DNA of 64,000 nucleotides from Modestobacter altitudinis (GTDB lineage: Bacteria > Actinomycetota > Actinomycetes > Mycobacteriales > Geodermatophilaceae), in NCBI RefSeq assembly GCF_005930475.1, contig NZ_SJEW01000002.1, positions 1 through 64,000 of the forward strand, in the 5' to 3' direction. The notes beneath the pieces were generated by a model. That model made no database searches and was not told where the DNA came from. It saw nothing but the letters and a program-made list of their open reading frames with translations. Position numbers and translations under genes: made by a program. Positions 52,738 to 61,008 of this stretch are shown here, piece by piece (position 1 is the first letter of the stretch; every line of letters begins with the position of its first letter).

Positions 52738-55700
52738 CCGGCCTTTGCCTGCAGCCGGGCCTCGGGGATCCAGGCGTCGATCACCCGGGCGGCCGCGTGC
52801 CCGTCGTTGAGCTGGTTGAACCGGCGGTGGAACTCTGCGCGGGCGTCGGCGTACTCCGCAGCGACCTCGTCCAGCCGGAGCAGGGCGTCGGCGACCTCCT
52901 CGGTCGTCCGCAGCCAGGGTCCGGGAGCGGTGGGCTCGAAGTCGTACAGGAAGGACCGGCCCTGCACGTAGTCCTCCAGGTCAGGCACGAAGAAGAGCAT
53001 CGGCTTGCCGGTGAGGGCGTAGTCGAAGCGCAGCGAAGAGTAGTCGAGGACCGCGACGTCGGAGGCGAGCACCAGCTCGTTGATGTCCGGGTGGTCGGTG
53101 ACGTCCAGGACGACGGCGTGGTCGGAGAAACGGGTGGCCTCACCGAGGTTGTGGTTGTGCCCACGCAGCAGCAGCACGTGGTCGCTGCCCAGCTCGGTGG
53201 CCAGCCGGTCGAGGTCCAGCGCGTCGAACATCGGCGCGTTCCAGGTGTCTGCCGAGATGCTCTCCCGCCAGGTCGGCGCGTAGAGCACCGCCTTTTGGTC
53301 GGCGCGGATGCCCAGACGGGCCCGGGCCCGGGCTCGGCGCTCGGCCACGCCCTCGCCCACCAGGGCGTCGTCCCGCGGGTAACCGCTCACCATCACCTCC
53401 CCGGTGAACCGGTACTCCCGCCGGTAGAGCTCCTCGCAGAACGGCGCGGGCACCAGGGCGACGCTCCAGGCGCGCCCCAGCCGGGCCGTCTCCCGCTGCA
53501 GGTCGCGCTCGTTGCGGCCCTGCTCCTTCCAGAAGGAGACCCCCATGGACTTGAAGGGGTAACCGTGGAAGGTCTGGATGAAGACCTGATGCCCCCGGCG
53601 CAGCCACCACCGCGGGAAGTCGACGTTGTTGCTCAGGTATCGGGCGTTCGCCAGCAACTCGTACCAGCGGGCCGATCCGATCAGCACCGGGCGAGCTCCG
53701 GCGGGCAGGTCCACCGAGTGGTCGGCGACCCCCCAGTACAGCTCCAGCGGCGCACCACGCCGGTGCAGCTCCTCGTGCAGCGCCAGCTGGCTGTCGGTGG
53801 CCACCTCGCCGCGATAGCACTGGAACAGCATCGCGTCCTCGGGCTCGACCGAGCGGTGCGGATGCGCCAGCTGCATGCGCCGCTGCGCGGTCTTGCCCCA
53901 CTCAGCATCGGTCAGCGGCGGACGGGCCCGCACGGTGAACGTGCCCGGGGCTTGCCGGCCGAAGCGCAGCACGCACTCCGGGTGCTCCTCCTCCTCGGGC
54001 AGCCGGTCCAGCAGCCGCCACGACGGCCAGGGCCGCCGGACCGCGCCGTCCTCGGTCTGCACGGCAAGGGCGTACGTGCCGGTCGGCCACACCCGCGGCG
54101 CGCGGTCCCACCGGGAGACCCGCAGCGGGAACTCCAGCACGGTGCGATCGCCTTCGGTGCGGACGGTGTCGGCGGGAAGGGTGACCCGGTGGCTGGCCAG
54201 CGTGGCGCTCACCGGAAGCTCAGCGCCGGTCGCCTCGACCACGAGGCGGAGGACGTCGGACGTGCGCTCCACGTCGACGACCTCGAGCACGGCGAGGCCT
54301 TCGACCACCTCCACGTGGCCGCGCGGGGTGCGCCGCCAGACGGCCGCACCCGGCCCCGGGGCGCCGGCGATGCGGGAGGAGTCGTGCGGGGTATCCCAGG
54401 CCAGTCGACGGGTGCCGCCATCGGCCGTCACCGCGCGCACCTGCCAGATGCGGTTGCGCACGGGTCGCGTGGAGTCGGTGGCGGGCAGGCTGACCTCAGC
54501 GGAGTAGGTCCCGTCGGCGTTGCGGGTGACCGGCACCTCGACCCGGTGGCGGGCCCGGTCCGACCACACCCGAAGCCGGTCGATCACGACGTCCTCGGTG
54601 CGCAGCCGGGCGATCAGCGCACCGCCGGAAACGGCGAGCGTCTGGGCGCAGACCGCCGGCCGGCGGGCGCGCAAGGTGAGCCCATCGGTGACCGACCGGA
54701 CCGGGGCGAGCAGCACGTCGTCGACGAACGCGGAGCGCAGCAGGCTGGCCGAGCCCGCCGCGATGAGGGTGCGGACCAGCCCGGTGCGCTCGACGTCGAG
54801 CGCGCGCACCGTCGCCTCCAGCCGCCACACCCGGTCGGTGGCCGGCCTCGTACCCAGCAAGGCGCAGTCGGCCGGGCGCAGCCGGGCCACGAACCCTGCG
54901 TTCTCGTAGCGCTGGAAGGCGTCGTTGCCCCAGCGAGTCGCGGCCGGCAGCACCACCGGCTCCACGTCGAAGGGCCACGACTCGCCGGAGGCAGGGTCGA
55001 CCAGCCGCAGCGTCGTCTCCGATTGCACGTCGGTGAGATCGATGCCGCGGATGAACGCCCAGCCGGTGATCTCCAGGACGTCGTCCACCCATGCGACGCG
55101 CTGGACCGCCGCAGCCAGCCGGGTCTCGCCGGCGGCCAGCCGGCGCACCTGGACCGGCATCGGCTCGAACACCGCGACGTCGGTGCCGTCCTCGGCCTGC
55201 ACCTCGCCGTCGACCACGCTGGTGCGCGGGCTGGAGCCGTAGAGCGCCACATGCTCGACCGCCTGCTCGACCTCGGCCCACCGGCCCTCGGCGGTCAGCC
55301 AGGCCAGTGCCTTGGCGACCACCCGCACCTCGGCGAGCGCCTCCGCGTCAGCGCGAGCGACGAAGGTCGCGGCCAGCCGCTGGAGCACCTGGCGCACCTC
55401 CGGCACGGCGTCGACACTCGCCCGGATGCGTGGCTCGAGGTCGATGTCGATGACCCGCGTTGTCCACGCCCGCCGCTCGGGGTCGGTGCCGCGCTCGTCG
55501 ACGTGCGCGGTTGCGGCGAGCACGTCAGCGGCGAACGCCTGCGCGCGGTCGATGTCGAGGACCTTCGTGCCCAGCAGCCCGTCGCCCTCCGACGGCGTCC
55601 AGTGCAGGGTGACCGCCCGCAGGACGTCGATGCGGTCAGCGGCGACGTAGGCCGACGCCAGGGTGGCGCTGGGCTGCGGGACGTCGGCCGGGAAGGTCAG

Positions 55701-56315
55701 CCCGGCCGTCCAGAAAGAGGTGCGGAACATCCGGTCGCCGAGGAGCAGGTCGTGCATCACCGCCGGGAAGTCGTCGACGGTGATCGCCCGGCGGTCGACC
55801 AGGTGCACCTCGGGCGCCCAGTGCGGGTCGGACAACCGCCCACCCGCGGACTTGCGCGGTCGACCCACCGCGATGTCGGACCCGGACCCGGCCAGCGAGC
55901 CGACGAGGGTGCGCAGCGCGTGCCGGGGCAGGGTGTCCTCGGCGTCGACGAAGATCAGGAAGCGGCCCTTGGCGGTCGCCGCGCCGGCGTTGCGCGCCGC
56001 TCCGACACCGCGGTCGGGCCGGGCCAGCACGCTCATCCGCTTGTCCTTAGCGGCGAGGGTCCGCACGACCTGCAGCGTCTCGTCGGTGGAGCCGGCGTCG
56101 ACGACGACGATTTGGAGCCGCCGGTGGCTCTGCGACCGGACGCTGCCGAGGCAGCGGGCAACCCAGCCGACTGAGTCCTGGGTCGTCACGACCACGGTGA
56201 CCAGCGGACTCCCCCACCTGCGACGCGCCTTGCGGAGCCGGTGCACCAACCGGCCGCGGAACCGCCAGGGGACGACCCGACGCCCCAGCCGGAGCGGGTG
56301 CGTGAGGCGGCTCAC
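52734..56315 (-). CDS. Glycosyltransferase/CDP-glycerol glycerophosphotransferase fusion
   Basis: 1193 residues. About 30-250: GT2 domain (PLVTVVVTTQDSVGWVARCL, AGSTDETLQVV, NAGAATAKGRFLIFVDAED). About 330-760: beta-rich linker modules, one with ITGWAFIRGIDLT. About 800-1190: TagF/TarL-type polymerase (FIQTFHGYPFKSMG, GYPRDDAL, KAVLYAPTWRES, LLRGHNHNLGEATR, DVTDHPDINELVLASDVAVLDYSS, FNQLNDGHAA). Such fusions occur in other actinobacteria. GTG 56315 overlaps the acyltransferase stop (GTGA) and has GGAG upstream; open frame to 56576 is antisense overlap. It probably alternates sugar and polyol phosphate addition. The TWHGxPLK box of TagF reads TFHGYPFKSMG here. Confidence 0.88.
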   Translation of the reverse strand: MSRLTHPLRLGRRVVPWRFRGRLVHRLRKARRRWGSPLVTVVVTTQDSVGWVARCLGSVRSQSHRRLQIVVVDAGSTDETLQVVRTLAAKDKRMSVLARPDRGVGAARNAGAATAKGRFLIFVDAEDTLPRHALRTLVGSLAGSGSDIAVGRPRKSAGGRLSDPHWAPEVHLVDRRAITVDDFPAVMHDLLLGDRMFRTSFWTAGLTFPADVPQPSATLASAYVAADRIDVLRAVTLHWTPSEGDGLLGTKVLDIDRAQAFAADVLAATAHVDERGTDPERRAWTTRVIDIDLEPRIRASVDAVPEVRQVLQRLAATFVARADAEALAEVRVVAKALAWLTAEGRWAEVEQAVEHVALYGSSPRTSVVDGEVQAEDGTDVAVFEPMPVQVRRLAAGETRLAAAVQRVAWVDDVLEITGWAFIRGIDLTDVQSETTLRLVDPASGESWPFDVEPVVLPAATRWGNDAFQRYENAGFVARLRPADCALLGTRPATDRVWRLEATVRALDVERTGLVRTLIAAGSASLLRSAFVDDVLLAPVRSVTDGLTLRARRPAVCAQTLAVSGGALIARLRTEDVVIDRLRVWSDRARHRVEVPVTRNADGTYSAEVSLPATDSTRPVRNRIWQVRAVTADGGTRRLAWDTPHDSSRIAGAPGPGAAVWRRTPRGHVEVVEGLAVLEVVDVERTSDVLRLVVEATGAELPVSATLASHRVTLPADTVRTEGDRTVLEFPLRVSRWDRAPRVWPTGTYALAVQTEDGAVRRPWPSWRLLDRLPEEEEHPECVLRFGRQAPGTFTVRARPPLTDAEWGKTAQRRMQLAHPHRSVEPEDAMLFQCYRGEVATDSQLALHEELHRRGAPLELYWGVADHSVDLPAGARPVLIGSARWYELLANARYLSNNVDFPRWWLRRGHQVFIQTFHGYPFKSMGVSFWKEQGRNERDLQRETARLGRAWSVALVPAPFCEELYRREYRFTGEVMVSGYPRDDALVGEGVAERRARARARLGIRADQKAVLYAPTWRESISADTWNAPMFDALDLDRLATELGSDHVLLLRGHNHNLGEATRFSDHAVVLDVTDHPDINELVLASDVAVLDYSSLRFDYALTGKPMLFFVPDLEDYVQGRSFLYDFEPTAPGPWLRTTEEVADALLRLDEVAAEYADARAEFHRRFNQLNDGHAAARVIDAWIPEARLQAKAG

Positions 56316-57402
56316 CGTGCTCCCCGCCCGGTGCCGACCGTGAGCCCGGCAGCAGCCGGCACCGCTCGCAGCCAGTCGAGGCGGGGCTCGACCAACGGGC
56401 GGAACACCCGCTGGACGGCGGAGGTCGAAAGCAACGCCGCCCACAGGACGGCCAGCGCCATCAGCAGGAACAGCCGGGGCAATGCGTTGAACCACTCCAA
56501 GGCGGAGGTCGTCTCCCTCACGAGGTAGATGGGGAACAGGTGGAGCAGGTAGACGTACATGGTCCGGGAGCCCCACCCGGACAGAACCGAGGCCCCCGCG
56601 GGACCAGCGACAGGACGCAAGCGCCCAGCAGCGGGGCGAGTCCGGCGAGCGCGACCCGCACGACGCCGGCCCACCACTCCGGCCTGCCCAGGTCGTCGTA
56701 GTTGGCCGCCATCCGCACCCACGGACGCAAGCGCAGGTCCCGGATCCCGTCGATGTGCAGGTAGGCGAGTGCGAGCGCCCCGGCGAGGATCACGACGGCC
56801 CCGACGCGGGTCGAGCGAGCAGTCAGACGGCCGAACACCGGTGAGGTGGTCCAGCATCGCTCCCGGGTCGCCCAGCCCAGGACGAAGAAGGGAAGCATCC
56901 CGAAGATCTTCCCCGTCTCGAAGGTCGGCCCGACCGACCCGGCATAGCCCGCGCCGACAGAGATCGCAACGCTGATAAGGACCGGGTACCTGAGGCTGAC
57001 CAGGTAGGGCAGCATCGCTCGCCACAACGCAAGAGCGACCAGGAACCACAGGAATGAGTACGGGCTGCCAAGATCGAGCCGGGCACTTCCTTCCGCCGCC
57101 CGGCGCAGGCCGAACCAGATGACGCTGGAGACGACGTAGGGCACCACCAGCTGTCGCACGCTGGAGAACGCCGTGTCCGCCGTGATCGGACCGGCCTTGG
57201 CGAAATGTCCGGCGACGAAGGCAAACAGCGGCATGTGGAAGGCGTAGATGACGAAGTACAGAGCCGTCATCGTGGCCGAAGACGTGAAGTCCTCCACGGC
57301 GTGGCCCACCACGACGAGGACTACGGCGACAAACCGGACGTTGTCCCAGTAGGGATCGCGCACCCGCTCCCGTACCGGGGTCGTCGCGGTCGCACCGGTC
57401 AC
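56312..57402 (-). pseudogene. Acyltransferase family 3 protein, frameshifted
   Basis: Membrane O-acyltransferase of the OafA/fucose-4-O-acetyltransferase type, with about ten hydrophobic segments. The frame from GTG 57402 (DPYWDNVRFVAVVLVVVGHAVED, FHMPLFAFVAGHF, PYSFLWFLVALALWR) runs to about 56595. The C-terminal part (SGWGSRTMYVYLLHLFPIYLVRE through to 56312) is in another frame. Adding one base in the C5 run at 56593-56597 (plus strand) joins them as LVPRGASVLSG. Both halves are otherwise clean. It is either a recent frameshift, an on/off switching tract or a sequencing error. The intact enzyme would acylate the wall polymer. Its ends overlap neighbours by GTGA at both sides. Confidence 0.8.
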
Positions 57403-58238
57403 TCGTCGTCATCCTCCCGGGCATAGGCGGCCAGCACGTCGTCCAGCGGGCCGTCCAGGACGAGCGCGCCGTTGCGCATGTAGAGCCCCCGGGAGCAGAA
57501 GCGCCGCAGATTGCGCTCGCTGTGCGACACCAGGAACAGCGTGCGCCCCTCTTCGAGCAGCTGCTCGAGGCGCCGGTAGCACTTGCGGCGGAAGCGCTTG
57601 TCGCCGACCGCCAGCACCTCGTCGACGAGGATGACCTCCTCCTCCAGCCGGGAGACCACAGCGAAGGCGACCCGGGCCTTCATCCCGCTGGACAGGTGCT
57701 TGTACGGGGCGTCGAGAAAGGCCCCTGTCTCGGCGAAGGCGACGATCTCGTCGAAGCGCTCGGCGATCACCGACTTCGGCATGCCGTGCAGACCGGCGGT
57801 CAGCGCGATGTTCTCCCGCACCGTGAGGTCGCCGACGAAGCCGCCGGTGATCTCGATCAACGGCGCCACACCGCCGCGGACCTCCACCTCACCGACATCG
57901 GGCAGCAGGACCCCGGCGATCAACTTGAGCAGCGTCGACTTCCCCTGTCCGTTGCGCCCGACGACCCCGATCGCCTCACCGGGGTAGACGTCGAAGCTGA
58001 CGCCGTCCACGGCCCAGAACGAGTCGGTCCGCACGCCGCCGCTGCGCCGGTAGACCGCGTCCCGCAGGCTGCGGTGCCGGCTTCCGCGGTTGTAGAGCAC
58101 GCCGACGTCGCGCACGGAGATGATCGGGGAAGCGGCCACGTTGGGGGCCATGATGCCGGGCGCCTCGACGGTGCGCCCGGCCGCGTCCAGGCGGCAGGCA
58201 CCGGTTCCGGTCAGGAGGGGTCCGGTCACGTGGTTCAC
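57399..58238 (-). CDS. ABC transporter ATP-binding protein, TagH-like
   Basis: ATPase of the wall-polymer exporter. From GTG 58238 it has 279 residues: ISVRDVGVLYNRGSRHRSLRDA, Walker A VGRNGQGKST, signature LSSGMKAR, Walker B VILVDEVLAVGD and the switch His in LFLVSHS. This matches TagH/RfbE-type exporters of teichoic acids and O-antigens. GTG 58238 overlaps the permease stop (GTGA). ATG 58153 (MAPNVAASPIISVRDVG) is a shorter alternative without the overlap. Its partner permease is upstream. Confidence 0.92.
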   Translation of the reverse strand: MNHVTGPLLTGTGACRLDAAGRTVEAPGIMAPNVAASPIISVRDVGVLYNRGSRHRSLRDAVYRRSGGVRTDSFWAVDGVSFDVYPGEAIGVVGRNGQGKSTLLKLIAGVLLPDVGEVEVRGGVAPLIEITGGFVGDLTVRENIALTAGLHGMPKSVIAERFDEIVAFAETGAFLDAPYKHLSSGMKARVAFAVVSRLEEEVILVDEVLAVGDKRFRRKCYRRLEQLLEEGRTLFLVSHSERNLRRFCSRGLYMRNGALVLDGPLDDVLAAYAREDDDE

Positions 58239-59110
58239 AGCTCCTTGAGGACCGTGCGCTCCAGCCGGGCGAAGACCGCCCAGCCGAGGACGAGCATCGC
58301 GACGGACACGCCGACCGACAGCGCGACGCGGGAGGGGTCGAGGAGCTCGGGGAAGAAGCCGGCCCGGAAGAGCTCGAAGATTCCGACCAGCGGGTTGAGG
58401 GTGAACAGCCACTCCCAGGCCTGCGGCACGTCGCGCACCGCGTAGACGACGGGCGAGGCGTAGAAGGCCAGCCGCAGGACGATCCGGACGATCCGCTCGA
58501 GGTCGCGCACCAGGACGACCAGCGGCGCGAGCAGGAACCCGATGCCGGTGAGCAGCGTGGCCAGCAGCAGGGTCGCCGGGAGCACCAGGACGATCCGCCA
58601 GTTGACGTCGGCACCCGTCACGACCGCGAACAGCGCCAGCACCGGCAGGCTGAAGAGGAACTCCACCCCCTTGGCCAGCACCACCCGCAGCACCCACAGC
58701 TCGCGGGGCACGTTGGTGGACCGGATCAACTTCCCGTCCGTGCGCAGCGCCCGCGCCGCCTCGCTCAGGCCGCCGTTGAACCAGGTCCAGGGCAGCAGGG
58801 CGGCCAGCAGGAAGACGATGTAGGGCTCTTCCCCGGCGGACCGGGAGAAGATCTGGGTGAAGACGACCCAATAGGCGCCGGCCATGAGCAGCGGCTCGAG
58901 GACGGTCCAGACCCAGCCAAGCCAAGAGCCGGCGTAGCGGACCTTCAGGTCGCGGGAGACCAGCAGGCCCAACGCGCGACGGCGGCTCCACACGGCGGCG
59001 GGCCGGCTCCACAGCGGTGCCCGGCGGGTGGGAGCCCGGCGTGCTGGCGCGTTGGTCGCGCTGGCCTCCGGCGCGCTCCTCCGCTCAGTCCCGGCTTGGG
59101 CGGCGGGCAC
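58235..59110 (-). CDS. ABC transporter permease, TagG-like
   Basis: Polysaccharide or teichoic acid exporter permease, 291 residues, six predicted helices in the ABC-2 pattern (DLKVRYAGSWLGWVWTVLEPLLMAGAYWVVF, VFLLAALLPWTWFNGGLSEA, LNPLVGIFELFRAGFF). A basic N-terminus of about 35 residues precedes the core. GTG 59110 starts 2 bases after the glycosyltransferase stop. Together with the TagH-like ATPase it forms the export system of this cluster. Confidence 0.92.
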   Translation of the reverse strand: MPAAQAGTERRSAPEASATNAPARRAPTRRAPLWSRPAAVWSRRRALGLLVSRDLKVRYAGSWLGWVWTVLEPLLMAGAYWVVFTQIFSRSAGEEPYIVFLLAALLPWTWFNGGLSEAARALRTDGKLIRSTNVPRELWVLRVVLAKGVEFLFSLPVLALFAVVTGADVNWRIVLVLPATLLLATLLTGIGFLLAPLVVLVRDLERIVRIVLRLAFYASPVVYAVRDVPQAWEWLFTLNPLVGIFELFRAGFFPELLDPSRVALSVGVSVAMLVLGWAVFARLERTVLKEL

Positions 59111-59112
59111 GC

Positions 59113-60186
59113 CTAGCCCGCGCAAGGGCGGCTGAGGTCGCCCGGCCGGCGCCCGAAGGCGAAGCCGGCGCCCCAGCTGAGGTGGATGGTGGCCAGCACG
59201 ACGGGCAACCAGGCCCGCGCGCGCCAACCCTGCGACCGACCCTCGACGAGGGAAGCGACGAGCACGCCCGCAGCGTATGCGGCCGGCACGACCCAGCCCC
59301 AGGTGAGGAGGGTCACTCCGGTCAGCAGCCCGACGACGCCTGCGGTCATCCCCGCCAAGATCCCGCAGACTGCCAGCGGCGGCGCCAGGTAGCGCGGACT
59401 CACGGTCCCCGGGTACTGCCGGATGACCTCACGCCGCCACCGGCCGGTGGCGTGGAACTGACGCACCAGCTCCATCCACGAGGAACGCGGCCGGTAGGTG
59501 ACACCCAGGTCCGGGGAGAACCAGACGAGCTCGCCGGCCTGGCGGATGCGGTGGTTCAGCTCCCAGTCCTGGGCGCGGTGGTAGTGCTCGTTGAAGCCGC
59601 CCAGTCGCTGGAGGACCTCGCGCCGGAAGACGCCGAGGTACACCGACTCCGCCGGCCCCGCGGTCCCGCCGACGTGGAACGTGCCGCCACCGAGACCCAC
59701 TGGCGAGCAGTAGGCCTTGGCGACGGCCCGCTCGAAACCCGTCTGCCCGACGGCGAGCATCAGGCCGCCGACGTTGGCAGCTCCGGTGGCCTCGAGGAGC
59801 AAGACCGCCTGCTCGAGGTACCCGGCCCGCAGCACGCCGTGTCCGTCCACCCGGGCGACGATGTCGTGGCTGGCCGCGAGCAGCCCGATGTTCAGGCCTG
59901 CGGGCGTCTTCCCCGTCGGGTTCCGCACCAGCTTGATCCGCGGGTCCGCGGCAGCCAGACGGTGAGCCACCAGCTCGGTGCCGTCCCGCGACGGACCGAG
60001 GCAGACGATGAGCTCGACCTCTCCCGCGTACTGCTGGGCGAGGATCTCACCGACGCTCTCGGCGAGGTGCTTGGCCTCGTTGAGCACCGGCATGACGACG
60101 GAGATGGACGGCCAGACGCGCGCCGTCGAGAGGTGCGACTCGGAGTGGTGAGCATCCAGCGACAGAGCTGCGACCAGGTCGGGCAT
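59113..60186 (-). CDS. Family 2 glycosyltransferase, ExoA-like
   Basis: 357 residues: GT2 domain with PSISVVMPVLNEAKHLAESV, VCLGPSRDGTELVA, NPTGKTPAGLNIGL and metal-binding IVARVDGHGVL, then AQDWELNHRIRQAG. Three C-terminal hydrophobic segments (about 250-340) anchor it. It resembles succinoglycan ExoA-type enzymes. ATG 60186 follows TAATGT by 7 bases, consistent with a leaderless start of the minus-strand arm. It is the first gene of that arm and could act on a lipid-linked intermediate. Confidence 0.9.
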   Translation of the reverse strand: MPDLVAALSLDAHHSESHLSTARVWPSISVVMPVLNEAKHLAESVGEILAQQYAGEVELIVCLGPSRDGTELVAHRLAAADPRIKLVRNPTGKTPAGLNIGLLAASHDIVARVDGHGVLRAGYLEQAVLLLEATGAANVGGLMLAVGQTGFERAVAKAYCSPVGLGGGTFHVGGTAGPAESVYLGVFRREVLQRLGGFNEHYHRAQDWELNHRIRQAGELVWFSPDLGVTYRPRSSWMELVRQFHATGRWRREVIRQYPGTVSPRYLAPPLAVCGILAGMTAGVVGLLTGVTLLTWGWVVPAAYAAGVLVASLVEGRSQGWRARAWLPVVLATIHLSWGAGFAFGRRPGDLSRPCAG

Positions 60187-60336
60187 GGCGGTGACATTAC
60201 GGAGGCAAACGACTCCTATCCGCTCAAAACGTCGACTTCAGCACTTGTTGCCATCACCCAGACACCTCGCTGTTCCCACTCATCTCAGAAGTCACATCCG
60301 TCACGGGGACTGGACAGCGAGCCGTCGGTCTCGTGG
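60187..60336. promoter_or_regulatory. Low-GC promoter region of the minus-strand cluster arm
   Basis: 150 bases, clearly less GC-rich than the rest of the window. TAATGT (complement at 60194-60199) lies 7 bases before the GT2 ATG. No gene is visible. The response regulator gene ends at its far edge, so its terminator may also be here, though I see no strong hairpin. Confidence 0.5.
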
Positions 60337-61008
60337 TCACAACAACCGGTTGGTGGCTGCCCAGCGGGTGAGCTCGTTGCGGTTGGACAGCTGCAGCTTG
60401 CGCAGCACGTTGGAGGCGTGGGACTCCACCGTCTTCACCGAGATGAACAGCCGGCCGCCGATCTCCCGGTAGGTGTAGCCGCGCGCCAGCAACTGCATGA
60501 CCTCGCGCTCCCGGGCCGACAGCAGGTCCAGCCCGGGGTCGGTCGCCGGGTCGGTCGCCGGGTCGGCGGCCGGCGCGGGGGCGGGCCCGGTGGCGGCGAA
60601 GGCGTCCAGCACGAAGCCGGCCAGCCGTGGGCTGAACACGACGTCGCCCTCGGCGACCCGGCGGACGGCGTCCCGCAGGTCGGCGGCGGAGATCGTCTTG
60701 GTGACGTACCCGCGGGCTCCGGCCCGGATGACGGCGATGACGTCCTCGGCGGCGTCGGAGACCGACAGCGCCAGCCACCGGGTGCCCGGCAGCTCGGCGC
60801 GCAGGGACTGCAGGACGGCGTGGCCACCGCCCCCGGGCAGGTGGACGTCGAGCAGCACGACGTCGGGCGTCGTCTCCCGGATGCCGGTGACGGCGGTGGC
60901 GACGTCGGCGGCCTCACCGACCACGTCCACGTCGTCGCCGAGCTCCGCGCGCACCCCGGCGCGGACCATGGCGTGGTCGTCGACCAGGAAGACCCGGGTG
61001 CGGCTCAC
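60337..61008 (-). CDS. LuxR-family response regulator
   Basis: DNA-binding response regulator of the NarL/LiaR class, 223 residues. The receiver has acidic DDHAMVR near 9-15, phospho-acceptor Asp in VVLLDVHLPG near 56 and the Lys of YVTKTIS. A linker with an ATDPATDP repeat follows, and the C-terminal LuxR helix-turn-helix has LLSAREREVMQLLARGYTY and VKTVESHASNVLRKL. GTG 61008 overlaps the kinase stop (GTGA). It is the cognate partner of the PspC-domain kinase and the likely binder of the duplicated element upstream of the pspC genes. Confidence 0.92.
   Translation of the reverse strand: MSRTRVFLVDDHAMVRAGVRAELGDDVDVVGEAADVATAVTGIRETTPDVVLLDVHLPGGGGHAVLQSLRAELPGTRWLALSVSDAAEDVIAVIRAGARGYVTKTISAADLRDAVRRVAEGDVVFSPRLAGFVLDAFAATGPAPAPAADPATDPATDPGLDLLSAREREVMQLLARGYTYREIGGRLFISVKTVESHASNVLRKLQLSNRNELTRWAATNRLL

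Noticed and set aside
52059-56174. 1371-codon open frame on the plus strand
   Set aside because: It is antisense to the glycosyltransferase/polymerase fusion and lacks recognisable motifs.
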